64,000 bases of DNA from UBA4416 sp963422675. Its GTDB lineage: Bacteria > Bacteroidota > Bacteroidia > B-17B0 > Aurantibacillaceae. Both the position numbers and the translations under genes were made by a program. A model generated the notes under the pieces. It had not been told where the DNA came from. It did no database searches and was given only the letters and a program-made list of their open reading frames with translations. Positions 17,553-25,063 of this stretch are shown piece after piece (positions within the stretch are counted from its first letter, which is position 1; each line of letters begins with the position of its first letter). Where the stretch lies: assembly GCA_963422675.2 (NCBI GenBank), contig CAXVYS010000009.1, forward strand, positions 186,001 to 250,000, given 5' to 3'.

Positions 17553-19700
17553 ATGAGAACATTGAAATTTTTATTATTACTTATCGTATTTATCACTGCG
17601 GGCTCAGCATATGCGCAGGATACAAAGGAGTTAAAAGAAGAGGCTGCTTATTACTATGATAATAAAGATTTCAAAAAAGCGTATGAACTATATGATAAGC
17701 TGTATACTCAAAACCCGAAAAATATGGAATATAAATACCGTTTAGGTGTTTCTTCCATTAACTACCCTGATAAAAAAGAACGTGCAGTTGGAATTTTTGA
17801 AGACCTTAAAAAAATAGATAAATCTCCTGAAATCGATTACTATCTGGCTAAAGCATACCATATTAATTATAGGTTTGATGAGGCTTTGGTTGCTTACAAC
17901 GAGTATTTAGCACTTAAGCAAAGTGGTAAAATAAAAGAAGACGATAAATTATTGATGGACGATGCTACTTTAGGAATCGCTAATTGTAATAATGGGAAAG
18001 ACCTTATTAACCAAAAAATAGTTGCCGATATTAAAAATGTAGGTTTGCCAATTAATACACCCGAACTGGAAGGCGTACCTATTATATCAGCCGACGAATC
18101 CATTATGATTTTTACCTATGTTGGCAAAAAAAGTACAGGAGGTTTATTAAATGATGAATTAAAACCGGATGCGACGTCGGGTTCATACCACGAAGATATT
18201 TTTATCAGCACAAGAGTAAATGATTCAACCTGGTCTGAACCTACAGGAATTGCCGGATTAAACACCAAGGCAAATGATGCGGCAGTGGCCTTATCTCCCG
18301 ATGGACAAATCTTGTTTTCTTTTACTAGTAATAATGATGCTGGCGATTTATTTATGAGCTCATTAACAGGAACCGAGTGGAGTAAGCCAGTACGTTTAAA
18401 TAAAAATATAAATACACCGGAGTGGGAAGGCAGTTGTTCTATTTCTTCGGATGAAAGATTTTTATATTTCGCCTCTGAGCGGCCAGGTGGAATAGGCGGA
18501 AGAGATTTATATGTTTCTGAGAAAATAAATGGCGATTGGGGGCCTGCACAAAACCTGGGACCTAACATTAATACAGCTTATAATGAAGATGCTCCTTTTA
18601 TTCATCCGGATGGTATTACTTTATTTTTTAGTTCGGAAGGACATAAAAGTATCGGCGGCTATGATATCATGTATTCTATTAAGCAGGAGAACAATTGGAT
18701 AGAGCCTTTGAGTATGGGAATTCCTTTAAACACAACAGAAGACGATCGTTTTTATGTCATTAACGCAAAAGGTGACAAAGGATATTTTTCTTCCAACAGA
18801 GCCGGTGCCGGTGGAAAAGGCGGACAGGATATTTATACAGTTGAACCCGGAATATTGGGAGAGAAGCCTATTTTAGCCTTATTGAAAGGAAATGTGTTTG
18901 CAGATGATAAACCTATTGAAGCGAAAATTGAAGTTAATAAAAAAGTAACTAACGAATCTATAGGACCTTATTATGCGAATGCAAAAACAGGAAAATACTT
19001 AATGGCATTATCTCCGGGTAATGGTTACAAGATCCGTATTTCTGTGAGTGTACCGGGTTTCGAACCGATAGAGGAAGAAATAGATGTGGAGAAATTGCAA
19101 AAATTCGTAGAGATCAAAAAAGATTTTTATGTGTATTCAGCCAACTACGCTAACAAAAAAAGTCAAAAATCGGTTAAATCTATTTTAGATAGTTTATTAG
19201 GGAACGTTACCAATGTGGAGGATTTTAAAAATGATGCCGCTATCAATAATATAATTGATGCCAATGTGCCAACAACAATACCGGATACTATAAAGCCTAA
19301 CTTAACGCCTTGTAATAGTGGTTCTATTCCTGATTTTACGGTATTAAAAGGGAAGTCGTTAAATATACCGGAGAACTATAAAAAACTCTTGTCAATTGGT
19401 GGCTTAACCTGTGCGGAAGGCCTTGCTTTTAAAGTACAGATTGCAGCCTACAGGCATCCTGAAAATTATAAGTATGATAACTTAAAAGAATTTGGCGCGC
19501 CTGAAATCATTAATTATCCTGATGGAATTACACGTTTCACACAAATGAATTTTTCTACATTAAACGAAGCAGAAGCGTTACGCCAGAAAATTATTGCTAA
19601 AGGACAAAAAGATGCCTGGGTAACGGCTTTCATAAATGGAAAACGTTACACGCTGGAAGAATTGATTTTAGTGAACTTTATGGCTAAAGCCGTAAATTAA
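17553..19700 (+). CDS. PorE-like TPR / WD40-like propeller protein with C-terminal SPOR-like region
   Basis: A 715-aa exported protein. Seen: signal peptide MRTLKFLLLLIVFITAGSAYAQ; TPR units (about 25-150, YYYDNKDFKKAYELYDKLY and FDEALVAYNEYL); PD40/WD40-like blades (about 170-430, such as AVALSPDGQILFSF, CSISSDERFLYFAS, PFIHPDGITLFFSS and GYFSSNRAG); a carboxypeptidase-regulatory-like fold (about 435-530); and a tail FKVQIAAYRHPENYKY...GITRFTQMNF...ALRQKIIAKGQKDAWVTAF resembling SPOR. P. gingivalis PorE, a T9SS-associated protein, has TPR-propeller-CRD-OmpA; here the OmpA domain is missing. The ATG at 17553 is used because it begins the signal peptide. Periplasmic or outer-membrane-associated by inference. 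Confidence 0.8.
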   Translation: MRTLKFLLLLIVFITAGSAYAQDTKELKEEAAYYYDNKDFKKAYELYDKLYTQNPKNMEYKYRLGVSSINYPDKKERAVGIFEDLKKIDKSPEIDYYLAKAYHINYRFDEALVAYNEYLALKQSGKIKEDDKLLMDDATLGIANCNNGKDLINQKIVADIKNVGLPINTPELEGVPIISADESIMIFTYVGKKSTGGLLNDELKPDATSGSYHEDIFISTRVNDSTWSEPTGIAGLNTKANDAAVALSPDGQILFSFTSNNDAGDLFMSSLTGTEWSKPVRLNKNINTPEWEGSCSISSDERFLYFASERPGGIGGRDLYVSEKINGDWGPAQNLGPNINTAYNEDAPFIHPDGITLFFSSEGHKSIGGYDIMYSIKQENNWIEPLSMGIPLNTTEDDRFYVINAKGDKGYFSSNRAGAGGKGGQDIYTVEPGILGEKPILALLKGNVFADDKPIEAKIEVNKKVTNESIGPYYANAKTGKYLMALSPGNGYKIRISVSVPGFEPIEEEIDVEKLQKFVEIKKDFYVYSANYANKKSQKSVKSILDSLLGNVTNVEDFKNDAAINNIIDANVPTTIPDTIKPNLTPCNSGSIPDFTVLKGKSLNIPENYKKLLSIGGLTCAEGLAFKVQIAAYRHPENYKYDNLKEFGAPEIINYPDGITRFTQMNFSTLNEAEALRQKIIAKGQKDAWVTAFINGKRYTLEELILVNFMAKAVN

Positions 19701-19886
19701 TTTTATCACTTTTATAAATCATATCCCGGCTTAATAGCGGCAATTGTCATTGGGCGTTTGGCAGATTAATCGTGAAATTCCTTTCACTTTCAGAAACTTG
19801 TTTTAAAATATGTTAATACCGTATATGCATGCGTTAAGAAGTTTTAAAATTGGCTTTTACGACGAATCATGTTTTTAGTTATGAAT

Positions 19887-19894
19887 TACCTTTG
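19887..19894 (+). promoter_or_regulatory. -7 promoter box before the 69-aa gene
   Basis: TACCTTTG, a perfect TAnnTTTG, 26 nt upstream of the ATG at 19921. No convincing -33 TTTG at the usual distance. The rest of the 220-bp gap (19701-19886) shows nothing recognisable. Confidence 0.55.
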
Positions 19895-19920
19895 TAGTGT
19901 AATTATTAATTCCTGAAAAC

Positions 19921-20130
19921 ATGAGCAAGATCGATTGGGATGACGTAGCTGCTTTAGAATCTATTGCTAATCAATGCATAAATAAAGGTAAAGAAGTAGG
20001 GCAGGCTAGGGCAGCCTTAAAGGCAATTTATGGGTATGATGTAGTCTATAATGATGAAATGGATGATGAATGCGTTAAAGTGGAAAGAAATAAACCCGAC
20101 GCGAGCGATCATTCCAGATACCAACCATAA
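19921..20130 (+). CDS. Small cytoplasmic protein of unknown function (69 aa)
   Basis: I do not recognise this gene. The protein begins MSKIDWDDVAALESIANQC, continues with a helical Ala/Lys-rich stretch (GKEVGQARAALKAIYGYDVV) and ends in an acidic then polar tail (DEMDDECVKV...SDHSRYQP). No signal peptide or membrane helix. It is supported as a gene by its own -7 box at 19887 and by a strong terminator starting directly after its stop. It converges on dnaN. It could be a small DNA- or protein-binding factor, but nothing in the sequence proves this. Confidence 0.7.
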   Translation: MSKIDWDDVAALESIANQCINKGKEVGQARAALKAIYGYDVVYNDEMDDECVKVERNKPDASDHSRYQP

Positions 20131-20162
20131 AAAAAAGATGTTTCAATTGAAACATCTTTTTT
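20131..20162. terminator. Bidirectional terminator between the 69-aa gene and dnaN
   Basis: A perfect 14-bp stem AAAAAAGATGTTTC (20131-20144) / GAAACATCTTTTTT (20149-20162) with loop AATT. A-run on one side and T-run on the other let it end transcription of both convergent genes. Confidence 0.9.
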
Positions 20163-20184
20163 TAATTTATAGTTTAACGGTTGA

Positions 20185-21306
20185 TTAGTTATTCAACATT
20201 ACCGGCATTACCAGCATCAATACATCTTCTGCAGGGTTTGCTTTTTGTGTAGGAACAATAATACCTGCGCGGTTAGGAGCACTCATTTCAATAGTTACTT
20301 CATCACTTTCTAAATTGGTAAGCATTTCCAATACAAATTTAGAGTTGAATCCAATTTCCATATCTTCCCCAATATAAGTACACATCAGTGTTTCGTGCCC
20401 TTCATTAGCAAAATCCAAATCTTCTGCCGAAATCGTTAACTGGCTTCCTACAATTTTTAAACGGATCTGGTGAGTGGCTTTGTTCGCAAATACACTCACA
20501 CGACGGATAGCTCCAAGAAAAGAAGTTCTGTCAACCGTTAATTTATTGGGATTTTGTTTAGGGATTACTGCTTCGTAGTTAGGATATTTTCCATCGATTA
20601 AACGGCATACTAAATTAATATTTCCAAAACTGAAATAAGCATTGGTTTTATTGAACTCTACTTTAACCGCATCATCAATACCGGCTAACAAACTTTTTAA
20701 AACATTCAATGGTTTTTTAGGCATAATAAATGCCGCAGAAGCCCCTGCTTTAGCATCATTACGCGTGTAACGCACTAATTTGTGAGCATCGGTTGCTACA
20801 AAAATAGAGTTCTCATCATTGAACTGACAAAACACCCCACTCATTACAGGTCTTAAATCATCATTACCTGTAGCAAAAATAGTTTTGTTGATAGCGTTAC
20901 CTAATACATCACTTTTAATAATAACAGATGTTGGAGCTTCTACTTTAGGTAATTTCGGGTATTCCTCACCGTTATGTCCTGTTAAGGTATAATCACCGGT
21001 TTCGGTTTTTAATTTAGCACTGAATTTTTTAGTATCGATGATAAAAGAAATAGGTTGCTCCGGTAAGTTACTCAACGCCTCCAGTAAAGTTTTTGCCGGA
21101 ATGGCAATACTTCCGTTTTCTGTAGAATCTACCTTAATACTTGTGGTAATGGTGGTTTCCATATCACTTGCATATAAAGTTAATCCGCCGTTATTTAATT
21201 CAAATAAAAAACAATCCAAAATTGGAATCGTGTTACTGGAGTTTAATACACCACTAATAGATTTTAAATGTTTTAAAAGGGTAGATGATGATACTACAAA
21301 ATTCAT
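20185..21306 (-). CDS. dnaN: DNA polymerase III sliding clamp, beta subunit DnaN
   Basis: Ring-shaped processivity clamp. At 373 aa it has the three-fold clamp length. Seen: MNFVVSSSTLLKHLKSISGVLNSS...PILDCFLFE at the N terminus, GEEYPKLP, DDLRPVMSGVFCQF, FVATDAHKLV in the middle domain, GKYPNYEAVIP and EDVLMLVMPVML at the C terminus. It is not next to dnaA or an origin; it lies 124 bp downstream of the gldF-gldG-DUF4340 genes, on the same strand. An association of gldG with dnaN is, to my recollection, seen in other Bacteroidota. Confidence 0.97.
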   Translation of the reverse strand: MNFVVSSSTLLKHLKSISGVLNSSNTIPILDCFLFELNNGGLTLYASDMETTITTSIKVDSTENGSIAIPAKTLLEALSNLPEQPISFIIDTKKFSAKLKTETGDYTLTGHNGEEYPKLPKVEAPTSVIIKSDVLGNAINKTIFATGNDDLRPVMSGVFCQFNDENSIFVATDAHKLVRYTRNDAKAGASAAFIMPKKPLNVLKSLLAGIDDAVKVEFNKTNAYFSFGNINLVCRLIDGKYPNYEAVIPKQNPNKLTVDRTSFLGAIRRVSVFANKATHQIRLKIVGSQLTISAEDLDFANEGHETLMCTYIGEDMEIGFNSKFVLEMLTNLESDEVTIEMSAPNRAGIIVPTQKANPAEDVLMLVMPVMLNN

Positions 21307-21430
21307 ATATAATTTTACTTAGGGTTATAATTAATTGAAAGCTTCCGGAAATTTATTTCCTACCAAATTTAAGGATATGCTTAATGGAATAGCGGTTAAT
21401 ACACGTGTATTTATAAACTACTTTTTAACA

Positions 21431-22459
21431 TCACTTTTGAGGCATAAAATACCCGTAAGTTTGGAGCATTTTTCCAAACACGAAGTATTGAGCCACGCCG
21501 TAATCTGCACCATTGTTGTATTTCACAAATAGCCTGTCAGGATCGTATTTATAATCAATGCCATACTCCTGATTTTTTTCTTTCAACGCAAATTTGTGAT
21601 AAAACTGGATCACGTTTGACTTATTATTCCTGTCAAGCACCGTAAGTGCTGCAAATGGAATAGCCGATTTGCTTAAGGAATCAACCAGTCTGTCAGTTTT
21701 TTCCAACACAATTTCGCAATTCACATTTTGAAAGTAAGCAATAAATTGTTTTATCTTTTCTTCTTCAAAAGGAACCTGTTTCCCTCCTTTAAGTGTTTTT
21801 AACCCAAAGCGCTGCATACTAAATAAATCAATTACGAAAGAAGAATCCGGTATTTCGTATAAGTCCAGTTTAATTTGTTTGATTTGAGGAGGCCTGTAAT
21901 TAATAATTAAACGATCTCTCCAGTCAACATCATCAACATTGTAGCGTGTGGTTAAAAAGCCGTCAAATCCCGGAATATACGTAATGAAAGGCTCAGGATA
22001 ATTTTCGTCGGTTTCAGGATTGGTCAGTAACATAAACGTTCCTAAATGATCCTGTGTAGAATGTCCCACATAATATTGTTTTACTTTATTGCCCTTGCTG
22101 TAAACCTCAATTTTAGTGGATTTAGCCGCCATGATTTTAATTACGGTATTCCGGCTGTTTTTAGAAACAGGTGATTTTACTTCTACAGTTCTTAAAGTGT
22201 ATAACAGTAATTCAATGGCGTCGGGTCTTACATTATAGGTATTATTCAATAACCACTTCCCCGATTTTTTTTCTAAAAGAACAGATTTACCTTCTTTATT
22301 TGCCAGGAAAATCTTATCGACAGCAGCCGTATCTTTCAAAGAAAAATCGCTTGCGTCTTTATCAATGGTAGAATTTTTTCCTTTATTTTTATAGACTAAA
22401 ACAGCCGTTATTACTAACGCCAGCAGGATAAAAATAGTAATGATGGATTTTTTTTTCAT
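21431..22459 (-). CDS. DUF4340-like membrane-anchored protein following gldG
   Basis: A 342-aa protein with one N-terminal membrane helix (about 5-24, SIITIFILLALVITAVLVYK) and a large exported domain. It has the DUF4340 pattern: an early strand FSLKDTAAVDKIFLANKEGKSVLLEKK followed by GKWLLNNTYNVRPDAIELLLYTLRTVEVKSPV, then SKGNKVKQYYVGHSTQDHLGTFML. DUF4340 genes often sit beside GldG-like (ABC_transp_aux) genes, as here, 69 bp after gldG. Function unknown; likely part of the same membrane complex by context. Confidence 0.75.
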   Translation of the reverse strand: MKKKSIITIFILLALVITAVLVYKNKGKNSTIDKDASDFSLKDTAAVDKIFLANKEGKSVLLEKKSGKWLLNNTYNVRPDAIELLLYTLRTVEVKSPVSKNSRNTVIKIMAAKSTKIEVYSKGNKVKQYYVGHSTQDHLGTFMLLTNPETDENYPEPFITYIPGFDGFLTTRYNVDDVDWRDRLIINYRPPQIKQIKLDLYEIPDSSFVIDLFSMQRFGLKTLKGGKQVPFEEEKIKQFIAYFQNVNCEIVLEKTDRLVDSLSKSAIPFAALTVLDRNNKSNVIQFYHKFALKEKNQEYGIDYKYDPDRLFVKYNNGADYGVAQYFVFGKMLQTYGYFMPQK

Positions 22460-22528
22460 GTAATGTACTTGTTTCTAAAAGAGTTTAAGGGGAATGCGAT
22501 GTTTAAGAAAATGATCTTAAAAATGGGG

Positions 22529-24232
22529 TTAGTTACTGTATTTTTTCTTACGGATATAAAACTGAAGTAATCCAAATAATATAATAAGTCCTAATGGTAA
22601 CCCTACATTAATAACCTTCCATTTAGTGGTTTGTAAAGCAATTTTCTTTTTATCAAGTAATCTTAATTTTATTTCGCGCGAACGTAATTGCAGTAAACCT
22701 TCGTCATCCAGTAAGTAGTTCATACAGTTCAGTAAAAAAGTTCTGTTGGCAAACTGTTCATTCATATAGGAGTCGAAGCCCACCGGGTAAACCATTCCAC
22801 TGCTTCTTTGGTATTCGTTTTTTGCAATGTCTCCGTCCGAAACAACAATCATACGGGTTGGTTTGCTTTTATCCATAATATCAAACGCGCTGTCCTGCAT
22901 AAAAACACTTGGAATCCTGTTTTTGTAAACCGATTCAAAACGGCCTTCCAATAAGCAGGCAACATTTTGAAATGAATTTTTATACTGTTTCTCATCCGGT
23001 TTATAGCGGATCATTCCCACATTTACACGGGTAGGTGTAGCCTGTGTTTTAGTGTATTTGGAGGTTTGAAGCAGAATCGTTTTTTTAATGTCCCTGGCAG
23101 AAATCGTATCCAGTGTGCCGATAAATTCTGTACGGATGAGGTCAAGATTTTTTACGATCGGATGATTTGATACAGGCAGGAGTAGAGGATAATATACCCA
23201 TGGAAAAGGTTGAAAATCGGGTTGCCCTTTCTTAAAGCCAACATTAATAGGGACCCTGGAGCATTGTAAGTCCTGAACTAAAACAGGATTTAGCCTTACG
23301 CCATACTTGAATAAAATGTCATCCAGGTTTAATTCGTTTTTAAAACAAAGGGTGTAGCCCGATGTGTTTAAGGTGTCGCGGTTTATATATACAGGGTCTA
23401 TCAGCCAAAGTGCTTTACCACCATGCATAATAAACTGGTCTATCAGGAATTTTTCTTTATCCGAAAAGGCCGAATCGGGTTGTGCAATCACAATAGCGTC
23501 AGCTCCTTTTAAAGCGTAAAGTTTATTATTTAAGGCAATGCGGCTTACGTTATAATATTCCGATAAGGACGACATAAAATCGGCACAGTAAATGGTATCC
23601 AGCTCCCCATGTCCTTCCAGAAAAAGAACTTCAGGCTTTCTTATAATTTGTGTTTTGCGAATGCTGTTGGATAAACCATACTCTAATTCCTGTACAGAGT
23701 TATTAATGCTTTGTTCCTGCTGGAAACCCACCTGGCGTTTATAAATTTGCCATATGGTTTCTTTGCCCTTGTAGGAAACGATGGCACCCGGCCAGATGTA
23801 CGTTTCAGATACCTTTTGAGAACTCCGGTCAATGATCTGTTCCGGCACAATCCCTTTTTGAAATAATTGTTTTTCTATTTTATCAACTTCTTCTTTATTA
23901 GGATTTTCAAGGGGGTTAACAAATTCGTATTCCACTTTATCATCGGAGTAAGCTCGGTATTCATCCAGCATCTCTTTTGTTTCGTTACGTAAACGGGTAA
24001 AACTCGGATTAAAATTCCCTTGCAGGTATACTTTTATGTATACCACATCATCTATGTTTTTCAGTAATTTTTTGGTGGATTCTGATAGAGTATAACGTTT
24101 TTCTGAAGTAAGGTCGAATCGTTTAAATAAAAAAGAAGCGATGAAATTAAATAATACCAGGATTGCCACTACAGCAATTACCATGGCTATATCTTTTCTT
24201 TTTTGAGTAGAGTTCGTTTTATTCATTACCAT
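22529..24232 (-). CDS. gldG: Gliding-associated ABC auxiliary protein GldG
   Basis: A 567-aa protein required for gliding in Flavobacterium johnsoniae with GldA and GldF. Seen: a first membrane helix (about 16-34, AMVIAVVAILVLFNFIASF), RFDLTSEKRYTLSESTKKLLKNID typical of the family, the exported domain (PEVLFLEGHGEL, ADAIVIAQPDSAFSDKEKFLIDQF), and a last helix (WKVINVGLPLGLIILFGLLQFYI). The ATG at 24232 overlaps the gldF stop; a second ATG at 24226 would give a TAATG overlap. The ATPase GldA is not in the window. Confidence 0.9.
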   Translation of the reverse strand: MVMNKTNSTQKRKDIAMVIAVVAILVLFNFIASFLFKRFDLTSEKRYTLSESTKKLLKNIDDVVYIKVYLQGNFNPSFTRLRNETKEMLDEYRAYSDDKVEYEFVNPLENPNKEEVDKIEKQLFQKGIVPEQIIDRSSQKVSETYIWPGAIVSYKGKETIWQIYKRQVGFQQEQSINNSVQELEYGLSNSIRKTQIIRKPEVLFLEGHGELDTIYCADFMSSLSEYYNVSRIALNNKLYALKGADAIVIAQPDSAFSDKEKFLIDQFIMHGGKALWLIDPVYINRDTLNTSGYTLCFKNELNLDDILFKYGVRLNPVLVQDLQCSRVPINVGFKKGQPDFQPFPWVYYPLLLPVSNHPIVKNLDLIRTEFIGTLDTISARDIKKTILLQTSKYTKTQATPTRVNVGMIRYKPDEKQYKNSFQNVACLLEGRFESVYKNRIPSVFMQDSAFDIMDKSKPTRMIVVSDGDIAKNEYQRSSGMVYPVGFDSYMNEQFANRTFLLNCMNYLLDDEGLLQLRSREIKLRLLDKKKIALQTTKWKVINVGLPLGLIILFGLLQFYIRKKKYSN

Positions 24233-24966
24233 TTTCTGCTTTGTAAAACTAATTTTGATAATAAATTGAAGAAAGCAATAAGGCTCACAAAGTATACAAC
24301 ATCGCGTGTATCAATAACTCCACGACTCATACTGATGTAATGTTCATTCATTCCCAGGCCTTTTACAATAGCATCGTATTTGCCGAAAATACCGGACGAA
24401 GAAATAAAGTCGAAACCAATATAAGTGATAAAACATAACAGTAAAGCCATAATAAAGGCAATAACCTGATTTTCGGAAACGGCCGAAGCAAAAGTTCCTA
24501 CTGCCACAAAACCTGCACCTAAAAACAGTAAACCGATATAAGATCCCCACATACCCCCCGTATCAATATTTCCTTTAGGATAGCCCAGTTGGTGAACGGA
24601 ATAATAATAAATAAGAGTCGGTAATAAAGAAACGATTACTAAAACCACACCGGCCAGGTATTTGGCCATAACGATTTGCATTTCGGTTAAAGGCCTGGTT
24701 AAAAGTAATTCGATGGTGCCTGTTTTTTTCTCTTCCGAAAAGCTCCGCATGGTAATGGCAGGAATCAAAAATAAATAGACCCAGGGAGCCAGGATAAATA
24801 AAGGGTCAATGTTGGAGAATCCATTATCCAATACATTGGAACCTGCACTTTCTGTTGGAACCAGCCACATAAAGGTGCCTATACCGGTAATAAAAACACC
24901 AATAGCGATATAGCCGATGAGTGAACTTAAAAAACTGCGAATTTCTTTTACTAGTAGAGTAAACAT
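24226..24966 (-). CDS. gldF: Gliding-associated ABC transporter permease GldF
   Basis: A 246-aa membrane protein with about six helices. Seen: LLVKEIRSFLSSLIGYIAIGVF at the N terminus and the ABC-2 permease core motif ITMRSFSEEKKTGTIELLLTRPLTEMQIVMAKYLAG, where E(E)K..GT.E.LLT.P is diagnostic. Next to GldG this identifies GldF rather than a general ABC-2 permease. A -7 box (24975-24982) lies 8 bp before the ATG, so the gldF-gldG-DUF4340 operon starts here. Confidence 0.9.
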   Translation of the reverse strand: MFTLLVKEIRSFLSSLIGYIAIGVFITGIGTFMWLVPTESAGSNVLDNGFSNIDPLFILAPWVYLFLIPAITMRSFSEEKKTGTIELLLTRPLTEMQIVMAKYLAGVVLVIVSLLPTLIYYYSVHQLGYPKGNIDTGGMWGSYIGLLFLGAGFVAVGTFASAVSENQVIAFIMALLLCFITYIGFDFISSSGIFGKYDAIVKGLGMNEHYISMSRGVIDTRDVVYFVSLIAFFNLLSKLVLQSRKW

Positions 24967-24974
24967 ATAGATTT

Positions 24975-24982
24975 CAAAAATA
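24975..24982 (-). promoter_or_regulatory. -7 promoter box of the gldFG operon
   Basis: TATTTTTG on the minus strand (TAnnTTTG), separated by only 8 bp from the gldF ATG, giving a leader of a few bases at most. No clear -33 TTTG found. Confidence 0.45.
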
Positions 24983-25063
24983 GCAATAGATTTTAAAATA
25001 TACTATCTATTAGTAGTATCATACCCAAAAATTAGCGTAATTTTAGATATTTCCAGTTTAGTT

